Of a stretch of 64,000 bases of DNA, positions 8,696-19,125 are shown in pieces. The translations under genes were made by a program, and so were the position numbers. The DNA comes from Candidatus Tiamatella incendiivivens (GTDB lineage: Archaea > Thermoproteota > Thermoprotei_A > Sulfolobales > Acidilobaceae). Under the pieces are notes generated by a model that saw only the letters and a program-made list of their open reading frames with translations, did no database searches and was not told the origin of the DNA. The first letter of the stretch is position 1. The number at the start of each line of letters is the position of its first letter. Location: positions 1 to 64,000 of the forward strand of contig WALW01000027.1 in the NCBI GenBank assembly GCA_015522635.1, written 5' to 3'.

Positions 8696-10158
8696 ATATT
8701 ACTTTAGTTTCCTCTCCTGGGCTTAGAAGACTGGAGATTTATCAGAGTATTGGTGTTAGGGCTCCACCTTTAGGACTAGCTTATATAGCCTCAGTCCTTG
8801 AAGAAGAGGGCCATAAAGTTAGTATAATTGATGCCCCTACGCTAGAGCTTTCAGTAAAAGAAACTGCAAGGGAGGTTTTGTCTAGGCATCCTGATGTTGT
8901 TGGCATATCAGCTGTTACACCTACCGTAAAGGGTGGATATGCTGTTGCTAACCTGTTAAAAGAGAAAGATCCTAGTATTAAGATTGTAATGGGTGGCCCT
9001 CACGTTTCTTTCATGTTTGAGGAAGCATTGGCTAATGGAGCTGATTATGTAGTTATAGGTGAAGGAGAACTTACCTCAAAAGAGCTAATTGAATTTCTAG
9101 AAAAGAGAGATGGCGAGCCACGGAATATTAATGGGTTGGCATATGTTAGTGAAGAAGGGAAGGTCAGAGTCACTCAGCCTAGACCTCTAATTAAAGATAT
9201 CGATAAACTTCCTCCACCAGCTAGGCATTTGCTTCCAATGGATAAGTATACATTATTCGATAAGCCTATAAAGATAATTCATGTGATGGCTAGCCGAGGA
9301 TGCCCTTATGGTTGCATTTATTGTACGACAAGCTATTTCTGGGGTAGACGTTATAGAGTGAGGAGTGTTGAAAAAGTTGTAGATGAAATTGAAGATGCTA
9401 TGGATACATATAAAACTAATATTGTGGTTTTCTCGGATGACGAGCTGACGCTTATCCGTAAATGGGTCTATGATCTTGTAGAAGAAATTAACCGTAGGGG
9501 ATTGGATATCACTTTTACTTGTGGTTCTAGAGTAAGCAGTATTAATCCTGATATGCTTAGGGAACTTCGGAGTGCTGGTTGCACCACTATTTATTATGGA
9601 GTTGAATCCTATAAGGATGAGGACATAGAAAAAATAGGTAAAAAAATAACAATACAACAAGTAGTCAATGCTGTAAAATGGACTAGAGAAGCGGGTATAG
9701 AGAGTGCAGGTAGCTTTATACTAGGATTTCCCTGGCAAACCATTGATGATATGAAAAACACAGTGAAATTCTCGAAGAAACTAGGGGTTGATTATGCCCA
9801 GTTCACTGTTGCCACACCTTATCCTGGAACACCGTTATATTACCAGGTAAAGAAGGATAATTTGATCGAGATAACTGACTGGGATTACTATACTACAATT
9901 TATCCAGTGATGAAGGGATATCACTTCGAGAGAGAAGTCTTATTCAAGTTGCTGAGCTGGGCTTACAGGAGCTTCTACCTGAGACCAGCATTTATACTTC
10001 ATCAGATAAGAAGAGGCCGTTTTAAGACGATGTGGGATATTGCTTCCAGAGCTGTTAAAGGATATGTAAAAAGTAAGCTTTCTAAACAGGAGGAAGAAGA
10101 ATTTTATGAGTTGAAGAAGCCTAAGAAAACGATCAAGGTAACTCTACGAGAACGTTGA
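8692..10158 (+). CDS. B12-binding-type radical SAM protein (COG1032 class)
   Basis: A 488-aa protein with an N-terminal cobalamin-binding-like Rossmann domain (residues 1-140; APPLGLAYIASVLEEEGH, then GGPHVSF and VIGEGE) and a radical SAM core with C204, C208 and C211 in CPYGCIYC. The later part (FILGFPWQT, TPYPGTPLY) is typical of COG1032 enzymes such as methylthiotransferase-like and lipid-modifying members. The C-terminus is basic. GTG start overlaps the stop of the preceding radical SAM gene by four bases. GDGT ring synthases of Sulfolobus are believed to be in this class; with the upstream partner it could act on membrane lipids. That is inference only; anaerobic cyclase or methylase roles remain open. 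Confidence 0.8.
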   Translation: MNITLVSSPGLRRLEIYQSIGVRAPPLGLAYIASVLEEEGHKVSIIDAPTLELSVKETAREVLSRHPDVVGISAVTPTVKGGYAVANLLKEKDPSIKIVMGGPHVSFMFEEALANGADYVVIGEGELTSKELIEFLEKRDGEPRNINGLAYVSEEGKVRVTQPRPLIKDIDKLPPPARHLLPMDKYTLFDKPIKIIHVMASRGCPYGCIYCTTSYFWGRRYRVRSVEKVVDEIEDAMDTYKTNIVVFSDDELTLIRKWVYDLVEEINRRGLDITFTCGSRVSSINPDMLRELRSAGCTTIYYGVESYKDEDIEKIGKKITIQQVVNAVKWTREAGIESAGSFILGFPWQTIDDMKNTVKFSKKLGVDYAQFTVATPYPGTPLYYQVKKDNLIEITDWDYYTTIYPVMKGYHFEREVLFKLLSWAYRSFYLRPAFILHQIRRGRFKTMWDIASRAVKGYVKSKLSKQEEEEFYELKKPKKTIKVTLRER

Positions 10159-10252
10159 CTTCAACAATGATTAGATCACTCTTTAATATAAATTATCTTT
10201 CCAGTTAGGTATAGAGCAGTTTTTGGCGTGGCATCATTCCTAAAACGCCTGA

Positions 10253-10552
10253 TTATACTTGAGTGACTCTCAGTATTGTAAGGCCTCCTGCACTTGGTGG
10301 GAAAATATCTACAGTGTCTTCTTTCTTTAACTCTTCATTCAACCCTCTGTCTAGGAAAACGTTCCGACCGTTAACTAGGATTATAGGATTATAGCCCTTC
10401 TCTACATATCTATCTATTTCTCTCTGTATTTCTGGGATACTCTTGAGTAAACACTTGACTTTCCTACAGTTATCATCTAGTTTTACTAGTTTTTCTTTCT
10501 ATCCTAGAAGCACTCTAAGCCCAGCATATATCCTGACTTTTATAACGGGCAT
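10253..10552 (-). pseudogene. MoaD/ThiS-like protein gene interrupted by an in-frame TAG
   Basis: Reading the minus strand from an ATG at 10552 gives a 99-codon frame that is open except for one TAG (10499-10501) at codon 18. The product would be a beta-grasp sulfur-carrier-like protein: VKVRIYAGLRVLLG at the N-terminus, VNGR (60-63), a VDIFPPSAGG end-motif (81-90), then an unusual nine-residue tail after the GG. The ATG overlaps the end of the radical SAM maturase gene by 13 bases, with a GAGGGA site (10562-10567) nine bases upstream, so it was built to be expressed. No ATG or GTG in the frame after the TAG could restart it. It may be a recent nonsense mutation, a readthrough case or a sequence error. 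Such MoaD-like proteins normally serve pterin cofactor synthesis, fitting the tungsten enzyme next door. Confidence 0.65.
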
Positions 10553-11637
10553 CTTACTATATCCCTCGCGTAAGGGCAACTGGCACAGCTTGGCTGATTT
10601 CCCCAGCAATCCATATCATTGGATAGTGTGAGAGTGCAATAGTCCCGTAACGGGCAATCAGGACAGCTCGGATAGTACATGAAATCTAGGTTGAATTTAT
10701 ATTGCGTATAGTTCTCAGAGTTCCAAATATCCATCAAACTCTTTTTATTGAGGTCTCCGAGTATCACAGGGTTTATTGTTCTCGTTACCTTGTAGAAAGT
10801 ATTTCTCCATCCGTGGGCCATGTATATGCATGGAGCTACTTTGCCGTCCCATCTAACGAACAATGCATTCCTAGAAGCGAAAGGGCACTCTCTTTCGGTC
10901 GACAAGCCCAGCTGAGGTAGGCTTATGAGGATGTTATGGATCATACTTAACCTAGCGAGCCTCCCTACTATCCTAGCCACTTTCTCTTTGCATTTGTCAT
11001 CTATATAGCACGCCAGTGATTTTTCCTGTCCTGGTGTTAATGGAAGAATGTTTGACACAATAAACCTTGTTGCTTTTAGTTTTCCAGCAAGTTCAATGGT
11101 TTTAACTAAATTATCTACATTGAGCTTAGTTAGTGTGAACTGGACGATTATTTCCGGCTTTCTAGCCATTTTCTCCTTTCTATACCTATTTATGTCTTCT
11201 AGCGCTTCAAGGAGCCTCGAAAGATCCCCGCCTTTTCTTATTATAGAGTATAAATTGCTTTCACTGCTATCTATGCTTATATAGAGCTCATCTACTAAAT
11301 CTTTTATCCAACTAGTATTTTCCTTGAGATAGTAACCGTTTGTATTCAAAAGTACCTTGAACCCGAATTCCTTGGCTCTCCTGGCAAAGTCCCCGATTCT
11401 AGGATGAAGTAAAGGTTCTCCCCAACCTGAGAAAGTTATTTTCCCTACACCTGAGTCATATGCTTCTTTTATGATCTTACCATATAATTCTGGACCCATG
11501 AATCCTTCTGGATCCGTCATTAGATTCCTGAAACAATAAATGCATTTATAGTTGCATTTATTCGAGATCTCGATCATTAATTCTCTAGGATGACTGGCCA
11601 TAGAGGGTTTTACCAGCCATTTTTTCACTTTGAACAA
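10540..11637 (-). CDS. Radical SAM/SPASM maturase of the tungsten-cofactor oxidoreductase type
   Basis: A 365-aa protein with the radical SAM motif CNYKCIYC (C28, C32, C35), a GWGEPLLHP stretch near 80, and a C-terminal SPASM domain rich in Cys (CPFASR, CIYM, CPDCPLRDYC, CWGNQPSCASCPY). This architecture and its position beside an aldehyde:ferredoxin oxidoreductase gene fit the family annotated as tungsten cofactor oxidoreductase radical SAM maturase, whose exact reaction is unknown. Start is TTG, with GGTG about nine bases upstream. It is divergent from the oxidoreductase gene, sharing the AT-rich 11638-11741 spacer, and its 3' end overlaps the MoaD-like gene. Confidence 0.75.
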   Translation of the reverse strand: MFKVKKWLVKPSMASHPRELMIEISNKCNYKCIYCFRNLMTDPEGFMGPELYGKIIKEAYDSGVGKITFSGWGEPLLHPRIGDFARRAKEFGFKVLLNTNGYYLKENTSWIKDLVDELYISIDSSESNLYSIIRKGGDLSRLLEALEDINRYRKEKMARKPEIIVQFTLTKLNVDNLVKTIELAGKLKATRFIVSNILPLTPGQEKSLACYIDDKCKEKVARIVGRLARLSMIHNILISLPQLGLSTERECPFASRNALFVRWDGKVAPCIYMAHGWRNTFYKVTRTINPVILGDLNKKSLMDIWNSENYTQYKFNLDFMYYPSCPDCPLRDYCTLTLSNDMDCWGNQPSCASCPYARDIVRCPL

Positions 11638-11741
11638 TCTGTAAACACCAGTTAAGGATTAATTATAACTATTTATATTATCGTTACCAATATATGAAAT
11701 GAGAACAATCTTTTCATGTCTTTTTGACAGGGAGTTGAAGT

Positions 11742-13634
11742 ATGTTGACAGGAGGATATATGGGTAAATTCCTTAGAGTAAATCTCTGGAGCGGGAAACT
11801 GCAAGACGAGGTTTTACCTGATCACATTCTAAGAAAATGGATAGGTGGTAGAGGCCTAGGAGTATATTTAGCGTTAAAGGAGGTAGATCCTAAGGCTGAT
11901 CCTCTTGGTCCTAGGAACAAGGTATTTATACTGACAGGCCCTGCAACGGGCGTGGCGGGAGTAACCGAGTCTGGTAGATGGTGTAGTGTAACAAAAGCGC
12001 CACTAACAGACACTGTACATGACAGTCAAAGTGGCGGAAACTTCGGTCCAGAATTAAAGTTCGCAGGATATGATGGTATATTCATTGAGGACATGTCCGA
12101 GAAGCCTGTTTACCTATGGATCCATGATGGAAAAGCAGAGCTGAGAGATGCAAGTCATTTATGGGGGCTAGATGTTCACTCGACTACAGACAAAATACGA
12201 GAAGAGTTGACGGGCGAGGTAGGTGTGAATGAAGCGAGTAAAATCAAAGTAGCTGCTATAGGTCCTGCAGGTGAGAGGCTAGTTAAATTCGCCGCAATAA
12301 TGAACGATAAGAACAGGGCAGCTGGAAGAGGAGGACACGGAGCTGTCCTTGGTAGTAAAAAACTCAAGGCTATAGCAGTCCTGGGACATCAAGTCCCGAA
12401 GATAGGTAAAATGGATCTATTTAGAGAAGTAGTCAAAGATATAGTGAAAAAACATAAAGAGAATCCTGTCACAAGCGAAGGCCTTCCACAGCTAGGAACA
12501 GCTATACTCGTCAATATAATAAACCAAAACGGATTGCTACCGACCAAGAACTTCCAATCAGGCTATTTCGAGGGAGCCGAGAAAATAAGTGGTGAAACGC
12601 TAGCCGAAACCTACCTAGATAAGAAAAAGAGCATAGAAGAAGCATGCTGGGGCTGTGTAATAACTTGTGCTAGATACTCCCGAGTAGGAAAATCACCCTT
12701 CAGCGGTGAAGGTGGCGGCCCCGAGTATGAAACCGTCTGGGCTTTTGGAGCCCAGACAGGCAATGATAATTTCGAGTCCGTTATAAAGGCTAACTTCTTA
12801 GCCAATGAACTAGGCTTAGACACTATTTCGACGGGCAATACGATTGGAGCCCTCTTTGAGCTCTTGGAAAAAGGCAAATTCCCCAAAGAAAAGCTGAGGG
12901 GGTTGAAAGCAGAGTGGGGTACCCCTGAAGCCGTGGTTGAGCTAACGTGGAGAACAGCGTTTAGAAGCGGAGTAGGGGATGAGCTTGCAGAAGGCTCCTA
13001 TAGGCTGGCAAGCAAATACGGTGCACCAGAACTATCCATGAGTGTTAGGAAACAAGAGCTACCTGCATATGATCCTAGAGGGGCACAAGGCCATGCCTTA
13101 GCATATGCAACAAGCAACAGAGGAGGCTGTCACTTAAGAGCTTATATGATAAGCCCTGAAGTACTGGGAGTACCTATGCTTGTAGACAGGTTTGAGACGA
13201 AAGGCAAACCTGCCCTTGTTAAAGAGTTCCAGGATGTATTCGGTGTAATTGACTCTATGATTCTATGTAAATTCAGTAGTTTTGCCTTATGGGATGAGGA
13301 TTATGCCAAGATACTTTCTGCAGTAACCGGCTGGGATATTAGTAAAGATGAAGTCCATAAAATAGGTGAAATGATATATAATGCTGAGAGGGCATTCAAT
13401 GTGTTAAGCTTCGGAGATGGAGTTGAATATGATACGCTTCCTCCTAGATTCTTGAAAGAACCCATGCCTGAAGGTGCTAGCAAGGGACAGGTGGTAAGGC
13501 TAGATGAAATGCTTCCTGAATACTATAAGCTAAGAGGTTGGCTCAATGGAAGACCAACAAGAGCAAAACTAGAGGAATTAGAGCTTAAATGGATTGCAGA
13601 TAGGTTAGAAGAAGAAAATCTTCTACCGGAATAA
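11742..13634 (+). CDS. aor: Aldehyde:ferredoxin oxidoreductase (tungstopterin enzyme)
   Basis: Oxidises aldehydes to acids in the cytoplasm, passing electrons to ferredoxin, usually in peptide or sugar fermentation. The N-terminal pterin-binding domain has GKFLRVNL and WIGGRGLG (about residues 7-40), and the central domain has AAGRGGHGAVLGSKKLKA. The [4Fe-4S] ligands are C302, C305 and C309 (CWGCVITC) plus C509 (MILCKF), matching the spacing of the Pyrococcus enzyme. Length 630 aa is normal. The first ATG has GGGAG seven bases upstream; a second ATG (11760) also sits behind GGAGG, so either could be used. The region close to 600 (LPEYYKLRGW) matches AOR more than FOR or GAPOR, but the substrate is not fixed. 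Confidence 0.9.
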   Translation: MLTGGYMGKFLRVNLWSGKLQDEVLPDHILRKWIGGRGLGVYLALKEVDPKADPLGPRNKVFILTGPATGVAGVTESGRWCSVTKAPLTDTVHDSQSGGNFGPELKFAGYDGIFIEDMSEKPVYLWIHDGKAELRDASHLWGLDVHSTTDKIREELTGEVGVNEASKIKVAAIGPAGERLVKFAAIMNDKNRAAGRGGHGAVLGSKKLKAIAVLGHQVPKIGKMDLFREVVKDIVKKHKENPVTSEGLPQLGTAILVNIINQNGLLPTKNFQSGYFEGAEKISGETLAETYLDKKKSIEEACWGCVITCARYSRVGKSPFSGEGGGPEYETVWAFGAQTGNDNFESVIKANFLANELGLDTISTGNTIGALFELLEKGKFPKEKLRGLKAEWGTPEAVVELTWRTAFRSGVGDELAEGSYRLASKYGAPELSMSVRKQELPAYDPRGAQGHALAYATSNRGGCHLRAYMISPEVLGVPMLVDRFETKGKPALVKEFQDVFGVIDSMILCKFSSFALWDEDYAKILSAVTGWDISKDEVHKIGEMIYNAERAFNVLSFGDGVEYDTLPPRFLKEPMPEGASKGQVVRLDEMLPEYYKLRGWLNGRPTRAKLEELELKWIADRLEEENLLPE

Positions 13635-13653
13635 GTCCCAACCCCACAATTGT

Positions 13654-15660
13654 CTATTTTTCAATTAACCCCTTCTTATAGGCCTTCATTAACAACTCAA
13701 GCTTCTCCTGATCCAAACCCGTTGAGCCTAACTCAAGCCTTCTCTTCTTAATTCTACTGAGAATTGAATAATCTAGAAATACTATGTACTCGGCTCTTTG
13801 CATATCCCCTTCATCTATAGATACTACCGGTAAACCTTTGCTTTCAACTAAACCGGTAAACGCTGGTATACCAGTTACTATCAAACCCTCGATTCTTCTA
13901 GATAATAGGAGTTCTATAGCTTTCGAATCATACGGGTCATTCTCACCCACGATGATTACAGATCCTTCTGGGATTACTCCATTGATAACTTTTTCAAGGT
14001 TCTTCAACGAATCAATTGTTAGTCTCTCAATATAATATCCAATAGCCTTATCCTTCCTAGCTAAACTAGTTATACTGCGAAGCAAAAGATTTTTCTCTTT
14101 TCTAACTTCGGTTAACAACGACTCTAAGTCAGTTAATCTTTTCTCTAAACTATATATCCTGCCTTTATATTTCTCTACCTGAATTTCCTGTTCTACCTCT
14201 TTCCTTAACTCGCGTACAGCATTCTTCTGAGCTTTCTTAAAATAATCCAGTTCGTTATTCAGCTTTCTTATTTCGTTTTCCAGCTTCCTACGAGTGTATA
14301 ACAAATATTCTAGACGTTCCCTATATTCAGCCAGGGCAATAGTACATGACTCCTCTTGCACTTTTTTCTGAACGTTGGAGGCATTATCTTTTCTGCCTAT
14401 AGATGATAGCTCAACAATACCTATTTTCCTCTCAATCTCATCTTCTACAGCCTCTGCTATAGTTTTACCTTTTACAATAGCTTCTTTGATCTTATCAATA
14501 TCCAAGTTTAGCTTCCTCTTAGAAACATAGACCTCGATCTGCTTGAATTTCTCACTGAGCTCCCTGTAAGCCTTGTATGCGGCTGCAAGGGCATCCCTTT
14601 GATGAGTATCCTCATATTCAGGGTATGTTTGGTCAGCTAGAGATCTTTTCTCAGCGGTCGATAGACTGACAGGTGGAACATATAATTGCGTGTTAAACAT
14701 TGCCGACAGCTTCTTGACAGTGTCAGGTGGAGGATTAACGTCTGTAGCAATCACTACTGGCTTACCTATATCAGATAATATTGAGGCAATTTTTGAGCGA
14801 TCCAAGTTTTTAGAAGAATATAAGTACAATATGTTCCCTGATATATCAAGGACTGCTAGTCCAGTATATATTCCCGGGTCAACGCCAACAATCACGGGTC
14901 TCTGGGAGAGGGTTATATCCCGTTCTCCTATGATGAGTTTCTGGCTATATAGTGGCGTCACCCGGATCCTATAGTCCCGTCCATCATATGGTTTTATTAG
15001 ACCATATATCTTCTCCCTTCCCGCGTAAACTGTAAATATTGCTGATTCCAGCCCTCCCTTACTCCTCCTATAGGATTCATCGTAGTCTAAGCCGCCTTTG
15101 TCAAGAGTCTCTTTTATCTTTTGCGCCACCTGACTGATAATACTATTCAATCTTCTCTGATATCTTCCCTGGCTCCAGCCTCCTTTTGATCCCCCTCTTG
15201 CTTTGGATACCGTTATACGCGTTTTTTCCTCCCTTAACCGGACTTGCCCTCCTATTCCCTTTTCAGCTAAGAGTGCTGCTATGTAGGCTGTTTTCCCTGG
15301 CGATAATTTCCCCGGATGAATGCTTATACCATGCTTTTCAGCTACAGTTTTTATGGGTATGAATCTTCCGTCGTTATATGTTACTTGCATCAGTTTTGTT
15401 TCCGGAGGGAGCAACGATAGTATCTTGGCTATTCCTTGCTCGGTAGGTGCTAGTTCATATACATTGTCGATTCCTATAGATGAAACATTATACTCCCACG
15501 CGAGTCTAATGATCCTGGGTAGAGTAGCTTCCTCGTTCTTATATAATACCCTCTTATCTGAATCGATTACTATGAGAGAATACCTAGGCTTGTATATCGA
15601 TGAGGGACTACTTCCTGCATTTATATCTACACCCATATATGTAGATTTCCTCTCAGACAT
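13654..15660 (-). CDS. DUF460 protein: RNase H/RuvC-fold, long coiled coil
   Basis: A 668-aa archaeal protein of the COG2433 group with predicted nuclease folds. Two RNase-H-like units are visible: MGVDINAG at residues 9-16, and a clearer RuvC-like motif VIVGVDPGIYTGLAVLD near 256-272 followed by VIATDVNPP and the DTHQRDALAAA motif near 350. A coiled coil of Lys/Glu/Leu residues spans about 430-535. The C-terminus (after 560) is a Rossmann-like unit (VIIVGENDPYDS). ATG start is six bases behind GGGAGG, inside the end of the RIO2 gene, overlapping it by eight bases. Function is unknown; coupling to RIO2 hints at RNA or ribosome biology, but that is inference. Confidence 0.8.
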   Translation of the reverse strand: MSERKSTYMGVDINAGSSPSSIYKPRYSLIVIDSDKRVLYKNEEATLPRIIRLAWEYNVSSIGIDNVYELAPTEQGIAKILSLLPPETKLMQVTYNDGRFIPIKTVAEKHGISIHPGKLSPGKTAYIAALLAEKGIGGQVRLREEKTRITVSKARGGSKGGWSQGRYQRRLNSIISQVAQKIKETLDKGGLDYDESYRRSKGGLESAIFTVYAGREKIYGLIKPYDGRDYRIRVTPLYSQKLIIGERDITLSQRPVIVGVDPGIYTGLAVLDISGNILYLYSSKNLDRSKIASILSDIGKPVVIATDVNPPPDTVKKLSAMFNTQLYVPPVSLSTAEKRSLADQTYPEYEDTHQRDALAAAYKAYRELSEKFKQIEVYVSKRKLNLDIDKIKEAIVKGKTIAEAVEDEIERKIGIVELSSIGRKDNASNVQKKVQEESCTIALAEYRERLEYLLYTRRKLENEIRKLNNELDYFKKAQKNAVRELRKEVEQEIQVEKYKGRIYSLEKRLTDLESLLTEVRKEKNLLLRSITSLARKDKAIGYYIERLTIDSLKNLEKVINGVIPEGSVIIVGENDPYDSKAIELLLSRRIEGLIVTGIPAFTGLVESKGLPVVSIDEGDMQRAEYIVFLDYSILSRIKKRRLELGSTGLDQEKLELLMKAYKKGLIEK

Positions 15661-16549
15661 TAGTGCCTCCCTTAATCTCTCTTAGGACCTCTTCCGGATC
15701 CACTCCAACTTTGAATTTCTTGTTGAAGAATCTTATTATGTAATACACATCTCTTTTTAATAATTGATTCGCATTCGGATCTCCTTTGCATACATATTGC
15801 GGCCAATCTATTACATAGGGTTTACCTTCAATGGAAATGAAAATATTGTACTCACTGAGATCACCATGGACTATCCCTGCTTTTTTGTAAGCAATTAGGA
15901 TTGTGTTAATTATATCGGAGAGTAACTCTAGCGGGTTATCTATACTATTACTCGGAAGAGCATATAGTTCTACTCCTTCTATGTATTCTTGCACTACGGC
16001 GTGCCTGTTGTAATCTATTGGTTTGGGAACTAATGCCTCAAGCTTGTATAGAGTGTCCAGGGCCTTGAACTCTCTTTCACCTATCAGTTTGGCTTTGAGT
16101 ATCCATTGCTTTCTTGTAGAATCTGCCATGTATACCCTGGTTTTCCTTACCCTTTTAAATGACCTAGTACCTTCACGGTGAAATTTAAGGACAAGCCTCA
16201 TACCACTAGGGGATAATGCATCATAAACCTCACTCTCTTTGCCTACACCTATCTTGGGCCCTAGTTCCGATACCGTGCCTCTCATTGCTAATGTTCTTAA
16301 GGACAGTAGATCCAAAGCTTGAAATGTTAGAGTATAACCCATGAGCTGATGTTTTCCTTTCTTTATGAGCTTTGATTCAATTAGTCTCTCAAGGGCTTTT
16401 CTAAACCTACCGGGTGGTAATCTGGATCTTTTCTCAACCAGTTCGATCGGTGGGTATTCATATTTTATAAGAAGAGATTCTATTGCTCTTAGAACTCTAA
16501 ACATATCATTATCTGTTTTATTGTAAAGTATGGCTAACTGTGAAACCAT
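15653..16549 (-). CDS. rio2: RIO2-type serine/threonine protein kinase
   Basis: An atypical kinase needed for small-subunit ribosome maturation in archaea and eukaryotes. Residues 1-90 form the winged-helix domain special to RIO2. The kinase core shows GVGKES (101-106), the ATP lysine K122 (LVLKFH), HGDLSEYN (H229, D230, N235) and the metal-binding D248 in VIDWPQ. At 298 aa it matches the family. The downstream gene overlaps by eight bases, so the two are translationally coupled. It is transcribed away from an AT-rich spacer that also holds the ArsR-type regulator promoter. Confidence 0.9.
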   Translation of the reverse strand: MVSQLAILYNKTDNDMFRVLRAIESLLIKYEYPPIELVEKRSRLPPGRFRKALERLIESKLIKKGKHQLMGYTLTFQALDLLSLRTLAMRGTVSELGPKIGVGKESEVYDALSPSGMRLVLKFHREGTRSFKRVRKTRVYMADSTRKQWILKAKLIGEREFKALDTLYKLEALVPKPIDYNRHAVVQEYIEGVELYALPSNSIDNPLELLSDIINTILIAYKKAGIVHGDLSEYNIFISIEGKPYVIDWPQYVCKGDPNANQLLKRDVYYIIRFFNKKFKVGVDPEEVLREIKGGTNV

Positions 16550-16640
16550 TTTTCTTCATCCGGTTTATCTTTGCTTGTATAAGAGTAAAATAAGTTAAAT
16601 GATAATCGATTTCTGTAAAAATTATAAAGAAATAATTAAA

Positions 16641-16649
16641 TATAAAAAG
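16641..16649 (+). promoter_or_regulatory. TATA box of the ArsR-type regulator
   Basis: The stretch TATAAAAAG (plus strand) sits about 25 bases upstream of the first ATG of the regulator gene at 16674, the normal archaeal TBP-site distance for a leaderless message. A GGTGA motif follows it and could instead serve a TTG start at 16686. Confidence 0.5.
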
Positions 16650-16673
16650 TTTAATTGAATAATAATTAATTGG

Positions 16674-17021
16674 ATGGTGAGAAGCTTGAGTAATGAACAA
16701 AACAAAATACCTGTCCCTGAAAAGGAAGGAATCTATGAGAAAGATGGAGTTCTATATGTAAGAGGCTTCAACTACATTGAAAGAGTAGCCGATGCTCTCT
16801 CAGGTGAAACAAGGATCTTGATACTTAAGAAGCTTAGTGAAGGAGAGATGGATGTCGCTGAGCTAGCTGAGGTTTTAAATCATAGTAAAGCGAATATAAG
16901 CAGTCAGATAAGAAAACTCGAGGAAGCTGGGCTTGTCAAATCTGCATATAAACCAGGTAAGAGAGGTATAAAGAAAATTGTTCAAAGAACAATAAAGGAG
17001 ATTAGAATATTTCTCGAATAA
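16674..17021 (+). CDS. ArsR-type winged-helix regulator
   Basis: A 115-aa DNA-binding protein. After a short N-terminal segment, ADALSGETRILILKK (about 38-52) opens a winged helix, with the recognition helix in LNHSKANISSQIRKLEEAGL (about 70-90). The wing ends in a Gly-rich, basic stretch. No metal-binding Cys are seen, so the signal is unknown. Start is uncertain: the ATG at 16674 fits a leaderless message from the TATA at 16641, while a TTG at 16686 has a GGTGA site. It ends four bases before the convergent CTP synthase gene. Confidence 0.75.
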   Translation: MVRSLSNEQNKIPVPEKEGIYEKDGVLYVRGFNYIERVADALSGETRILILKKLSEGEMDVAELAEVLNHSKANISSQIRKLEEAGLVKSAYKPGKRGIKKIVQRTIKEIRIFLE

Positions 17022-17024
17022 ACC

Positions 17025-18668
<1,644 letters not shown>

Positions 18669-18740
18669 TCAAGTGGGGCACGCCCAAGAGAATGTGCCTC
18701 GTATTTGTGATATAACAAGGACCTGAAAAATGTTTCCAAT

Positions 18741-19061
18741 TCACCTTAAAGCTACCCAGAGCTGATATAGCGAGGACCATGTTACGTATAAAAGGGGGTA
18801 ATATGTAAAGCCACCTATTATTAATGCTCTAATTAAATCTCTCCAACCAACTCCTACAATGTTCTTTTTAAGCAATGGAATAATAGCCAAGAATAGCACA
18901 GTTGCCCCAGCAAAGGATAGCTCGAATCCCCATATACTTCCCTGGAAATATTTCGCTCCACTATAAAGTTGCTCTAGAAAGAATAGGAATCCCATAATTA
19001 CGCCTGCAATACTATACAGCTTAAATGCTCTATCACTTAAAGGCGTCTCAAGCATTGACAT
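18741..19061 (-). CDS. Small membrane protein, 106 aa
   Basis: The protein has four hydrophobic segments (about residues 12-30, 45-62, 72-85 and 88-104 by eye) and little else. No family is recognised. It precedes CTP synthase on the same strand, but the 93-base spacer and unrelated job make a shared function unlikely. The divergent gene is the NEMF/RqcH homologue. Confidence 0.55.
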   Translation of the reverse strand: MSMLETPLSDRAFKLYSIAGVIMGFLFFLEQLYSGAKYFQGSIWGFELSFAGATVLFLAIIPLLKKNIVGVGWRDLIRALIIGGFTYYPLLYVTWSSLYQLWVALR

Positions 19062-19125
19062 AGTACTTGCACCGCCCAGCTATTGACATGATTATATTTG
19101 CGGGGTAAATAGTATTCTCCAATAG

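Noticed and set aside
9253-9660. 135-aa minus-strand frame inside the B12 radical SAM gene
   Set aside because: It lies wholly inside a gene with clear motifs and is rich in Ser, Phe and Tyr as expected of a mirror frame.
10443-10631. 62-aa plus-strand frame near the MoaD-like gene
   Set aside because: It is antisense to both the MoaD-like frame and the maturase end; no site or family.
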